Source of the DNA: Platerodrilus igneus
Lineage: Eukaryota; Arthropoda; Insecta; Coleoptera; Lycidae
Assembly: GCA_036346225.1 (NCBI GenBank)
Contig: JARFIW010001215.1
Span: 8,322,501 to 8,386,500, forward strand
Direction of reading: 5' to 3'
Length of the DNA stretch: 64,000 bases
Shown: piece after piece, positions 21,604 through 32,530 of the stretch
Position numbering within the stretch: position 1 is the first letter of the stretch
Layout: each line of letters opens with the position of its first letter
Position numbers and translations under genes: made by a program
The notes under the pieces: generated by a model
Databases searched by the model: none
What the model saw: only the letters and a program-made list of their open reading frames with translations
What the model was told of the DNA's origin: nothing

Positions 21604-23088
21604 TTATAATTTGAATTAGGGCCGCTATACTTGCGCCACGTCCCCAATGCTCCACCCGGAGGTACTACATTGGGTTTAAACGCGAAAAATAGTCGTGCTC
21701 CTAATTTATTCTTACTTCATAGTTGATTCACCCTAAATAAAAACTAAATAAAAATCTAACAAACCTAACAAACTCTAACAATCTAACAAACCTAAAAATC
21801 TGACAAAAACTGGAACAAAAACAAAACAAAAACTAATAACAAAGTTGTAAATAATGGTATCCCTAGCGCTGACTTTCGAGTGTACCCGATCAACAAGCAA
21901 AAATGAGGGGGGGGAGGGATCCGTAATACCGGATAGCAGACGCCGGCTCTACCCTGAAGGGTCGTCTTAAAACTATCCAAATCTAGCTAACTAATTTAAA
22001 TCCATCCCTAGCTTTCCCTATCGTTCCCTAACTGATTTACATTATGATTACAATCTTCGCAATTCTGCTCGTCCTTCCCAAATATATACTGCAACCAAAA
22101 TGGCGACAGAACGTCAAACAAAACAAATATGCCACATAATACATGCTATATATAAATAAATATAAAGTGTAAATATAAAATATAAATAAATATAATTATG
22201 TAAATATATAAATAAATGTTTAATAAGCGTTAAGCATATAGCAGTGCACAAAATAGCGAAAGCATCACCCTATTTATCAGGTGCACTCGCACAAGCATTA
22301 TGTCTGCTAGCGCCTTTACACACCAAACGTGCTTCTTAAATTATTTCAAAACTACTAATTAATGCAAATCAATGCTTGTGCGAGTACAGCCGCCACAATT
22401 TAAGTCTTACCTCGATAATAAAATTCTCCAGCATCCGAAGATCTGGCCGTCTGTAACTTACTTCTAAAGGTGGGACGGGGTGCACTGCTAAAGTCCTGGT
22501 GGGTATGCACTAAATGTTCTTGGGGGGGATCACTATCACTATCACTTCACAGTCCTGGGGGATGCGCGGTTGCGCTCTGTTTTATTATCCTTGTTTACTT
22601 TATTGATTTAATTTAATGAGGGTTTATGATTTATTTGTTATTGTTTATTTGGTATTATTTATTGCGATTTTCCGCACATAATTATGAAGATAGGCAGTGA
22701 TTGTATTAATGGAGTGGGGGTTTCTCGTGCATATTGGACATTTTGGTATAATTATCTTTTTTTTTTTTTTTTTTAATTTAATATCAGGTTTTGGTAATGC
22801 TCGTATCCCTACTCACGCCAACTCAATCTAAAAATTTTCAATCCTCCCACCAACCCCACCGAATTTTTACACGCGGTCGTCATTGATTGTCTAATCTCGC
22901 GACACTTCCCGCGAATTCTTTTAAGGCTGTCCAGAACGCCTTCTGGTTAACTACTTCCCCGACTTCCTCTAGGCTCTTTGGCCATGCCAGACCTAGGATA
23001 GCTAGTTTGCTATCGGCCAACCTTCGATTTCCCGCCTCAAGCGGGCAGTCGAAGAGCACGTGCTCTGCGCTTTCCGCGCCCTCACCGC
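21604..23088 (-). mobile_element. 5'-truncated R1-like LINE inserted in LINE 2, with 13-bp target duplication
   Basis: The flanks AACGACAGAGACA at 21591-21603 and 23089-23101 are identical. Read on the minus strand, the insert begins inside the ORF2 C-terminal domain (CGEGAESAEHVLFDC, EAGNRRLADSKLAILG, about 23088-22990). That domain ends near 22880. The insert then runs through a 3' UTR that includes the block shared with 11440-11800 (22420-22760), and ends about 40 nt after a tail hairpin at 21644-21673. Other contents are a (T)23 run at 22759-22782, an inverted repeat at 22285-22385 and an A/C-rich CTAACAAAC repeat at about 21733-21835. Variable 5' truncation and a target duplication are the usual marks of target-primed reverse transcription. 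Confidence 0.85.
21644..21673 (-). promoter_or_regulatory. LINE 3'-tail hairpin shared with the SINEs
   Basis: On the minus strand the outer stem CCAATG/CATTGG encloses an inner stem ACC/GGT closed by TCCG. This is a 30-nt element nearly identical to the SINE 3' tail (15629-15658), where the loop is TTCG. Both loops fit UNCG. In known LINE/SINE pairs such a shared 3' end is the recognition site for the LINE reverse transcriptase. That role here is an inference. Confidence 0.7.
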
Positions 23089-24215
23089 AACGACAGAGAC
23101 AGCAACCATAAGAAGATTAACTGTCCTAATAAAGATAGGGCAATATCGTGTATTCCATGTCAAAGGAGAGGGAAAAAGTGCACAGGAGACCAGAGAAGTT
23201 GTCCGACACACAAAGTGCTACAAAACAGACTAATACAACGCACTGACTATGGACAACACAACCACAACACGACGCATTTAGAAATAGCGTAACACTTAAC
23301 AAAACTAAACATAACAAACGACAACAAACCAAAAAGGAATCCACCATCACAACAAAAACTTCTTACGAGCACAAAAACATATAGCTTCCCAAATATCCAA
23401 AACCCTTGAAGATAGAGGGATCCAAACTAAAATAAAAAATTTCAGTATTCCTGGATGAAAAGCCAAAGAAAAAGAACAAACAAAAGAGAATAATAAACAT
23501 TTTAAAGGGAAAATCAGAAGAAAAACACACTAACGACATAGGCGAAGAACAACAAGACATAGTATATGATGAAAAGCACCAAGAGACCGAAAATGAACCA
23601 TCACAACAAGAAACCTGTAACTCGGCGAATATATACAAACATATTAAAAACATACCGCAAATAACAACACTAGAAGACCCCCAAAATCTGACAACGGCCC
23701 TGCAACACGTAATCAGAACGGGACATTCAAATGGAAAGAAAATTACTTTTCCAACCATCGAATCCGTGGGCAGAACAATATGACCACAGACGTAAATGAA
23801 CTGACAAGACCACTACACGCCGTCTTTAATAGATGGGACGAAATCCTGAACTTGGATGAAATTTACAACCAATTCGTAGTGGCACATGGAAAGATGTCTG
23901 TTGATCTCACCAAACCCTGCTCTCAGGCAATTATGACCACCAAATACGCTAATGGATAGAGATCTTAAAATAGCAAAAATAAACTCAAACTGAAACAAAA
24001 CAGTTAACCAGGAACTAAGAAAGATTGCCGAACAAGCAATAGACATCATAGCAATCCAAGAACCATACACCATAAATAAACAGATAAGGGGAATGCCAAG
24101 CACGACAATGACAATATGCAAAGGAGACGCACCAAAATCAGGGATTATAATTTCCAATAAATTGATAATAACAACCGTCATACAAAAATATACCAACACA
24201 GAAAGTTTTTTTATC
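23089..24215 (+). pseudogene. LINE 2 ORF1 end and ORF2 start, degraded
   Basis: Directly after the target duplication the ORF1 frame resumes with further zinc-knuckle residues (HKKINC, CIPCQRRGKKC, CPTHK). A decayed part follows. From about 23960 an ORF2 endonuclease start is visible: KIAKINSN, then QELRKIAEQAIDIIAIQEPY and IRGMPSTTM...GIIISNK. The I-D-I-I-A-I-Q-E-P motif carries the catalytic Glu region of APE-type endonucleases. The sequence stops matching near 24215, so reverse transcriptase is absent. The wording fits the I/R1 group and differs from the minus-strand LINE inserted into it. Confidence 0.7.
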
Positions 24216-25040
24216 TCTTCTTCAACACCTGCAACTAACTATTTTCATACGTTTCATCTATTATTTTCATCCCTTCGACATCATCTTCTGGAGTTTCCAA
24301 TAATTCTGAGTTTTTCTCTAAAAACGATACAACTTCTCTTCTAACTTCACCAGGGCACTTACTACTTAAACTTCTACCCCCTCCACCTTACATCTCCTTC
24401 TCAAATTGATTTAAATTCATACAATCTCCTTGTACTTCCATATGAACTTCTTCGTCCCATTTAGTCCTCTCATCTCCTATAATTATCACCTTAATCTCGG
24501 TATCTATTATACCTTTCATCTAACTTATAAAATCCTCTAAAATTTGTATCACTTTTCCTCCAACTTCAAATTTCATTTCTTCAATGGCTTTGTTAGTTTC
24601 CTCTAAACCCAAAATTATTCTTTCACTAATCTCTTTAAATTTCCTTTCATTCTTTTCACTTTCTAATCTTAAACTTTCCCCAATGTTGCTATGTTCTCTC
24701 CAAATTCTGCTCGTAACTCCTGAGTATTTTCATCAAATCTCCCACTCATTTCTTTTATATTCTCTTTCACTTCTTGCATGCTTTTCTCATTCTTTTCACT
24801 CATTTCTTTCATGCCTTTCTCATTCTTTTCACTCATTTGTTTCATATTTTCTTTTTGTTCCTGCATACTTTGATTTACACTTAATAAAAGAGCCATTATT
24901 TTTGATTCCTGGGTTTCTCCTACACGCTTGGCCTCTGGATTCTCCTTTTTCGCTTCTTCCAAATAAACGCTTTCCTGAGAACCAATTTTCACTCTCTCAG
25001 CTCTCAAACTTTCACGAACTTGTTTCACTCTGTCGGTCAT
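24216..25040 (-). pseudogene. LTR-element gag fragment with long coiled coil
   Basis: On the minus strand a 123-codon frame (25040-24669, Met start) begins MTDRVKQVRESLRAER. It continues with repeated 11-residue units of the type MKQMSEKNEKG and MKEMSEKNEKS, a strong coiled coil. After a frame break the same strand continues with charged helical sequence to about 24220. Layout (MTD start, coiled coil before the capsid) is like the intact gag at 41848-43662, although the sequences are not close. It abuts LINE 2 abruptly. No capsid motif, protease or reverse transcriptase follows. Confidence 0.5.
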
Positions 25041-25140
25041 ACTGGAAATTAATCAGATATCACAAAAGAAAAAAATAAACTCCAAAAACAAATACTACGA
25101 AACAAGAAACTCTAATTTACAGATGATTTAATCGAGCCAC

Positions 25141-25327
25141 AGAGTGGGTCGCCGCTAAAAGAGTGCTATGACAAGGCAACACCGAGGGACGTTACTAAAA
25201 GGGTGATATGAAAAAGTCGCACGTTGAGGTGCCGCTAAAAGAGTGATATGATAAGGCCCGCGTTGTGCGTCGCTGAAAAAGTGATATGAAAATGGCCTCG
25301 CGTTGGGAGCGTCACTAAAAGAGTTTT
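25141..25327 (-). repeat. 40-bp tandem repeat in the gag leader, about 4.5 units
   Basis: Units begin near 25157, 25197, 25237, 25276 and 25317, all with CTAAAAGAGTG-like strings (one GCTGAAAAAGTG). On the minus strand each unit has a variant of GCGACGCCCAACGYGGGCC followed by TCATATCACTCTTTTA. The first part resembles a tRNA-Lys primer-binding site. The block lies just upstream (minus strand) of the gag start at 25040, where a primer site and leader are expected. Confidence 0.7.
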
Positions 25328-25330
25328 AAC

Positions 25331-27117
25331 TTTGCCTAGCTAACTCAACGGAATTGACGGGGTTTTCTAAACGAAATAATACACAGCAATATCATAAAGC
25401 ATTTATACAGTATGAAATATTTTCTCTCATACAAAAGCATTTACAACATCGTTTTTTTTCAAACATAAAATAATTTCAAAGAAGTACTTGTTATAAAAAA
25501 ATTGTTTTTTTAAATTTACAGAACTAAATTCCTTTTTTTATGGATGATTTACCTGGTTTTTGTTTATTGCCACGCTTGTAGGTTTGTTTGGCCACAAACT
25601 CCTTGACAGATAAGCCATTAAAAAGGTTAAAATATTTCAAACTCTGATCACAAATTCTCCTGGTAAAAATCCATTACAGAAAAATATGATATGATTAACA
25701 CTTATTATTCTACCTTATATTAAATACAAATATTCCAATATTAGTTAAAAATAAATCTAAAAGTAATACTTGCAGAATCCACACAAACACTCCGCGTAAT
25801 TAAATATCTTCTTATTTTAAATTGACGTCCAAATCAGCTTACAAGATTTTCCATATTTAAAATCCTCGTGTCAAACAGCAGTTATCAAAGTACATATTGA
25901 TTATTTAATAAAAATTTTAAAATAGCGTTATATTGAAGAATTTTCCCTCTTTATTCTAATTTATAAATTCCATTTTTTTTATGTAATTTGCGTTTAAAAC
26001 ATCACTTCTATATACATAATAATTATAAGATTAAGCTACGCTTACTGCATACTTCAAATATCATCTTTGCAAAGCAACAGCTCGCGATCAAATTAACATT
26101 TCGTGATCGAATTTAAGAATCGACTTAATCGAATGAATGAATCTACTGAATGAATGAAAGAATTCCGTTTTTAATAAACGCTTCCTTATATACAAATTAT
26201 CTATGTTTTAATTGTTATTAGAATAGTATGGAACATTATGATGCAAGGTTCTCAGAAAAACTCATTAGCGTCTAAAATCGCGGCGTTTTATTACCTTGTT
26301 ATCTGGTTCCAGTTATCCGTGACCTGCACTGTTTGTTCTTGTATAACACCCAGGTTAATGCTCGCGGACTCCTTTTATCCTACATTGAATGCGAAGATCA
26401 CCAATATTTCTTATTAATTTCTATTACATTTTCTGGGTTTTTAGTGTTCCGGGCTGCTTCTTGGAATAAAATATTTCATTTATTAATTAGATATTTATGT
26501 AGTTCTAAATACCAATGACCCATCCTTTTATATTCTTAATTCTAGAAAATTCTTTATTTAAATAAATTGCCGTAGTTTACGGGGTAATTAATTTAAACCC
26601 TAATTGCTTTTTAATTCAAAAAGGGTTGCATTTTATTGAAAATATTTGCTTTCCTGTTTCATTCACAAAATTAAGACTAAAATTGTTTTTTAAATACAGG
26701 AAATTATTTATTTTTATGCTAAATGCGTAAAGCTAGTACTACTCTATGCTATTTACAGCAAATGAAAAGCAAAAAATGTATTGATAATTAATAAGTAAAA
26801 AAATGGCTTTGTATTTATCTTTAAAAGTGATCAATTTGCGATCGTATTTAAATGCGTTTTCCGGTATCTTACAATTAATTATTTTTACATATGCAACTTA
26901 CGTTACTTGATATGTATTGACAATATGCTTATATCACACAGGGTGATTATTTATACACGGGGAATTTGATTTTCCGCTTGTACCTCAATAAATAAAAGTA
27001 CGCGTGTATTGTACAGGGCGTAACCATAAATTTACGAAAATTTTCATTTTTCAGAATTCTTTTATATTTTGGTGGGATTTATTTGTAGAATTGGGGTTTC
27101 AATGACCTCTCGTGACC

Positions 27118-27165
<48 letters not shown>

Positions 27166-27841
27166 CTACGGTATCTCCCTTCGTCAGATGTACAACGATC
27201 AATTGTCTGCTGATCGTAACCTCTCTGTGCCTTTAAAATAATTTAAAATTAACACAATTATATTTATGCTTCGACTAGCTCAGTGATACCTGCACAGAGT
27301 GAAGGACGATATGATAACAGAGAATTTTTACTCCTTTCCAACGCTTAATATCTCCGCATAAGGCAAACTGAATTCACCAAAATTTGTATAATGAAATAAA
27401 TAAGATTACAATTTACAAATCTGCGCCCTTTTTAATATCATTTACTTTGTATAGAATTTTTAAATCAAATTTAAATAAATATTTCTATCAAATTAGCTAT
27501 TTACTAAGATTATAGCTTTTCACACCTTTTTATAGTATAAAGCCAGCAAAAAAATTGTATTTTTACCACGAATAGTTTCGTTGAACGTTCAAAGAAATAT
27601 CTCCTTTTTTAAGCATACTATTACATACCAATCAAATTTTTGTTGACCTTTTACACAAAATATTAATCACATGCAACTTTTTAGAGCTTGCCTCCGAATA
27701 CACAAATTAATTAAAATTATAAATGTAACATACTATAAATTAAAAAAGATTGTCCCGACATATTCCTCCTGTTTTTCTCGCTGGAGCTTCTTGTCCCAAA
27801 TCGGTCGTTTGTTCAGTAACTTGGAGTCGTTAACCATCAGC
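25331..27841 (+). other. Intron 2, AT-rich middle part
   Basis: No coding frame or mobile-element domain recognised. A (TA)n run occupies 27121-27164. The remainder is AT-rich with scattered homopolymers. Confidence 0.4.
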
Positions 27842-28082
27842 TTAGCGTGTTAACTCAGTATTTAACAACTCGGAGTTGTCTGCCCAATGATTTGAAGTAT
27901 TAACCTTAGAGTTTTTACTTGGAATATTAACGTCGTGCTCTAGTGTATTAACCCAGTAATCAAATATATTAACGTCGTCTTCTAGTATATGTCGCTCTCC
28001 AGTGTATTTATTATTAATGCCGTGATCCAGTTTATTATTAATGTCGTGATCCAATTTATTATTAAGGTCGTGATCCAGTTCC
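27842..28082. repeat. Minisatellite with TTATTATTAATGYCGTGATCCAG units
   Basis: The 3' part (about 28005-28080) has three 24-bp units ending GTGATCCAGTT. The upstream part has looser TATTAACGTCGTSTTCTAGT units. It creates a 70-codon minus-strand frame that I regard as repeat-derived. Confidence 0.65.
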
Positions 28083-29400
28083 CTAAATTAATAAATTGCA
28101 AAGATTTTATTTACTAATTAATTCTAGATTTACGTTTATCTCAACGGCAGAATTTTATACACACTTATTTCAACACGCACTTTATTATTTGTCACTTTAA
28201 ATTATTAATTTATATTATAAATTTCTTCAACTTATAATTTTCACAAAATTTTATTTGAGTAATAATCTTGTTTGAACGATTGCAATCGGCGCGTCGATTA
28301 TGGAATGAATATCTTTATCTGCTTAGGTTAGTTTTATAGACAAATTCCTTCCCAAATGTTCAAGGCGTTCTTATTGGTCGACAGTCCGCTATCGGTCATT
28401 TGTCCGTGGGAGAGGCGTTTCAATAGTTATCTGCAAGGTGTTGTATTTTATATATACGTTCTAAATGTCACGTATCTCGCAACTTTGTAAAGGGATTTAT
28501 TAACAAACGGTCTTCCGTGCACGTTTCAAACTGCACGTATATCGGAATTTTAATTTCCATACTTTAATTACATATGCTTGTTTTGTTAAGTATGGCATTT
28601 TCTATACGTTCCAAATTGCACGTATTACTGTAGTGGGATTTGTTTAGTGAATGGTATTTCGGGATCATTATAAATTACACGTATCCCATCGGCTATAATA
28701 TTCATACTTTATCTAATATGCTTGTTTTTAAATATTATCCTATACAAGCTGATATAAATTATATGCGTTTATTGACTTCTTTACGCAACTGCGGTTAGAA
28801 AGAAATTTCATTTCACCGTTATTTTTCTTCAAATATTTTGAACCTGCATCTTAGATCCTTACTCAGATATTACTTAGAGTCCTAAATTAATGTTTACTTT
28901 CATTAAATTTAGACTTAGGTTTTTAATATTAACGGCAAATTTTCATTAACTCGTACTTCACGCGCGCTTCTACTATTTTTACTTGAATTTTATTTTGTCA
29001 TTTTTGACTTCACTTAATTTCAGATTCACCTAATAAATTCGTCTAGACTGGCACAGCCGTGCGTCGTTAATGGAATGAATCCATCTTATCAGTTTTAGTT
29101 CCTTATATAGAACAAGTTCGTTCCCTCCTATCTCTTAATCTGTTGGGGTTAATTCAAAATTGCTTACTCTGCGCATTTAACTTTGCACGTATTTCAACGT
29201 TTTGTATTGGGATTTGCTAACAAGTGTTAATTATGCTTGAAACATCACGTAGACATAAATTTTGTAAAGGAATTTATTAAATTTTTCATTTAATTCTGCA
29301 CGTATACCAAAACTTATAATACCATATTTTGTTTACGCATGCCGGGATTTACAAAAATGTGGCAATTTATACATTTATAATGTCACATACATCTTTTGCC
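28083..29400. repeat. Diverged direct repeats upstream of exon 3
   Basis: About 28083-28480 and 28880-29320 align loosely. Landmarks are CTAAATTAAT, AACGGCARAWTTT, CACGCRC, a CGTCGWTWATGGAATGAATMYATCTTATC-like string and TAGTT...ATAGA. Between and after them a shorter motif (AAATTGCACGTAT followed by GGGATTTGTTWA) recurs at about 28460-28740 and 29190-29300. It may be an old LTR pair or stacked tandem duplications. Nothing coding. Confidence 0.45.
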
Positions 29401-29477
29401 CCAATATTAATACAAAATGCAAAAGTATTAGTCTGTTGTAAATAAGTAGTGATCAAACTAACATTCATACTTTTTAG

Positions 29478-29734
29478 GCAGCAAGAACGGCACTTAGGAA
29501 TTTATACTCGTTATAAACGTGCAGCAGAACCTTCCAGTGATAAACCTGTAAATGTATATATCCATAACATATCGAAATCACCTATCAATGGAAATGAGAA
29601 AATCGATGTTTTATATCATGTTGCTGTTTCTGGACAACCAGTTTCTGCTGCTACTGCAGCGGCAGACATGCATTTAGTATCAGATGAAGAAGTTATAAAT
29701 GAATTAGGATATCCATTTATCATAAAAGCCGAAC
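29478..29734 (+). CDS. KIAA1549-like gene, exon 3 (membrane-proximal domain)
   Basis: The acceptor is ATACTTTTTAG and the donor GAAC|GTATGT. Its first base completes the Arg codon from exon 2, and it leaves one base (C). It encodes about 85 residues: a basic helix end, VNVYIHNISKSP, EKIDVLYHVAVSGQPVSA, AADMHLVSDEEV and NELGYPFIIKAE. The order beta-strand, V-x-Y-x-V, D-M-x-L-V-S, L-G-Y-P, KAE is what I remember of the DUF3827 region of KIAA1549-family proteins. The leftover C joins CA of exon 4 to give Pro (KAE-P-YL), which confirms the splice. Confidence 0.85.
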
Positions 29735-30049
29735 GTATGTATTAAAATATGAGCACTAACATTAAAACATCAAAATAGGATTTTATTTAAAAATAATCAT
29801 ATTCTCGTATTGTTTAATTACAGATTATTTTACTCTATAGCGTGTGCTGTTTATAAGAAATTAATTTGGTCATTTTACATTTGGTGTATATGAAAGGTAC
29901 AAGGTACAAACATCTTTTTGAAGTTGTGTGATATTTAAAAAATTATAACATTAACTCTACTTAAGTCAACGATCGTAAAAACAAGAGCTGGATGATACAT
30001 TTTTAGACTAACGACTAACAGGCCTTGACAAGTTAAAACTATAAAGTAT
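29735..30049 (+). other. Intron 3, proximal part
   Basis: AT-rich, no feature recognised before repeat F2. Confidence 0.4.
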
Positions 30050-30730
30050 TACCAGTACAACGAGTAGATCAGTAAGAGAAGAATCAGTAATAACAAGTCA
30101 ACTGGCTCGAAGTACAAGTTAACAAGGAGAGAGAAGGAGAAGAAAGAAAACGAATGCCACGCTAACACAGTCGAAGATGGGGGTGGGGTCTAAAGAACAA
30201 AACGACAAGACCCACGATCCAATTTGTCTTCTTTAGAACATTTGTATCTGAAATGATAAATAAACACAAAAACACATGTCAAATATAGCTCTAATAACTA
30301 ACTTTTATGAATTTAAATGCCAAACAATACTAAATTACTGGTTTAAAGACAAACATCTGAATTCTTCATTTCTCACGTGCTAACATTAAATATTAATTAT
30401 ATCTAGTAACGATCAAGCTGAAGAGTGTTTTGTAAATAAAGGAACTAGTCCAGTATACACCCCTTAAATATTGCCGCATACTCTAGGATATCAGACAAAG
30501 CGGAATTTAATCACGGTAATTAAATTGGCTCAAAAAATAACTTATTAATTATATTTACACAGCCGCATAAACGTCCGTATCACAAATATCGCCAGAATCT
30601 TAATTACTTACTCCATATTGGCGGAAAACAAGCTCAGCTGAATAGAAACTACTGAAACATAAAACGCAAAAAGATACATATTTACATTAGTGCATTTAAA
30701 TACAATCCACCAAATTGTCGATCAAATCTC
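30050..30730. repeat. Interspersed repeat F2, copy 2
   Basis: Second copy of the repeat at 10820-11345. It differs by substitutions and small indels and includes an extra CCACGATCCAATTTGTC segment near 30211. No coding frame. Confidence 0.6.
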
Positions 30731-32467
30731 ACAGGATAAAACAGTCTACGTATACTCATCAAAATTCTTAACATTCCTAGAATGTAGGCAATTTATGTGC
30801 CATAAGGAGCCAAGTAAACACCTGTTGGTCACCATGACATGATGTTCCCTCACGCAGGCTGTGAAGGGATGTGGTAATTTTTCAACCTGTAACAAACAGT
30901 TACATCCAAAGGAAATACAAAGTATTAATATTAAAACCTAAAACATGTTTGAAATCGGTTGGCAACCTTCTTGATCTAACAAAGTTAGTTGTTTGCCTTT
31001 CAAACTTGAAATAATAAAAGTGTAGCGGGATCCATATGTTCAACTAAGTAGAAACTGAATGGTTTTTAAATTAAGAAGGCAGTAAATTTACAAGTACAAA
31101 ATGGAACGTAACAAAAGACAACACAGTAGAAGAAAAAATACAGAAAATTTGAAATACACTGAAGAAAATTGTGAAAAGTATAGAAAAGAAATGGAAATTG
31201 AAAATTAATTGGAAAACATTGCACAAACATTAAAAGAGCTTTTAATGAAAAATTGGAGAATAATAGAACTAGAGTCTGAAAATCTAAATAAAGCATCTTA
31301 TAATAAAAAACAATCAACAAAATATAAAACTTTAAATTAAAAAATAACACAGATTCTTATTATTATTATTATGTCTTTATTAAAGTAATAAACAAGAAGT
31401 ATAATTTCTAAATTAGCAATTTTTAAGGCGGGTTTCAGCTGACATGTAGCTGTCCGTTAGTCTTCCACCTAAGATTTAAATAATTAAAGCATAATATAAT
31501 ATGAAGTCCTGCTTTATTGTTGTCATACAGTGTTACAAGAGCGTATAATAACCAAAACAACAACATTAAAATACTATCGCTAGCAGTTATTAACTTGTCG
31601 AGAAAAGATTAATAAACTGAGTTGACACTAAAGCACTGATTAAAGGAAGGAACTTGATGTTCCTAGACAGATAACCATACCATCGCTAAATATTATATAT
31701 AAAACTTCCTTTCACCCTTCAACTTCCAAACCCACCCTCCCTTCTGTTTACTATTCGCGCATATGTCCACATATTGACGTTTTCCAATTAACGGCTCGCA
31801 GATAATTAATTTGTTTTTTTGCGCCGGATGTAATTATAGTCATTTAATTACTTCTCCTTTACGGTCAATCTTCCTTTGATGCAATGAATGCCGCGAAAGT
31901 ACTTGTGGTATCATGTGATTTACTTAGGTTAACGATCCGTGTTTCCTTCTATCTTCTGCAATATAAAATGAATGCATTGTAACATTTTACATTTTATTGT
32001 ATGAAGTAATTAAATTATCTGTAATGTGATATTCCAGAATCCTACCAGCGAAGCGTCTGGGTTATAAGCAGTTACTACATTATAAACTATAGTTGTAATT
32101 TTTTCGGTGTATTAAATGGAATTATTTTTAAGGGCCAACTTAACAAAAGCTTTCTTAAATTCATGCGAGAAATGCATAATATTCAAATCTGTTTTTCTTG
32201 TTTGTGGTTTTAAAATAATTTATGAACTTGAGTTCTGTCCTTAATATGTATTTTACCACGAATAACTTTCTGATTTCGTGATTTGAGTTTATTGCAGAAC
32301 GCCCTGAAAACATTGCATATTTATTACTTTGTACGATTAATGACATATGTTATTCCAGGAGTTTTATTATCGAGATATTTATCATATTTAAGGATTAATG
32401 AGCTATCTTATTATTGCTTTAAATTGTACTAATTTATTTTTTTTTAATTTCATTTTATTGCTTTAAT
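30731..32467 (+). other. Intron 3, unassigned part
   Basis: AT-rich. A short (ATT)n run lies near 31357-31372. The plus strand of 31075-31340 is A-rich and lysine-like but full of stops. No gene seen. Confidence 0.4.
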
Positions 32468-32469
32468 TA

Positions 32470-32480
32470 CGAGGGGTGCT

Positions 32481-32486
<6 letters not shown>
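32470..32486 (+). mobile_element. Separated mariner left terminal inverted repeat
   Basis: CGAGGGGTGCTTGATAT, preceded by TA, matches the reverse complement of 47191-47207 (CGAAGGGTGCTCGATAT, followed by TA) at 15 of 17 positions. TA is the usual mariner target. The intervening DNA begins and ends in (TA)n, so the mariner probably was split by later insertions. Confidence 0.55.
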
Positions 32487-32524
<38 letters not shown>

Positions 32525-32530
32525 TATAGT
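32483..32530. repeat. (TA)n run at the mariner break
   Basis: TA repeats with one TTTA interruption. This is the first of three TA runs that bracket the nested LTR elements. Confidence 0.9.

Noticed and set aside
21733..21835. CTAACAAAC repeats considered as insect telomeric repeat, since some R1-clade LINEs target telomeres
   Set aside because: The units are not TTAGG/CCTAA and look like ordinary A/C-rich low complexity.
24584..25078. 164-codon plus-strand frame rich in Ser, Phe and Leu
   Set aside because: It is the antisense shadow of the minus-strand coiled-coil gag fragment.
31066..31350. 94-codon minus-strand frame rich in Phe and Leu
   Set aside because: It is the reverse of an A-rich stretch, with no domain.
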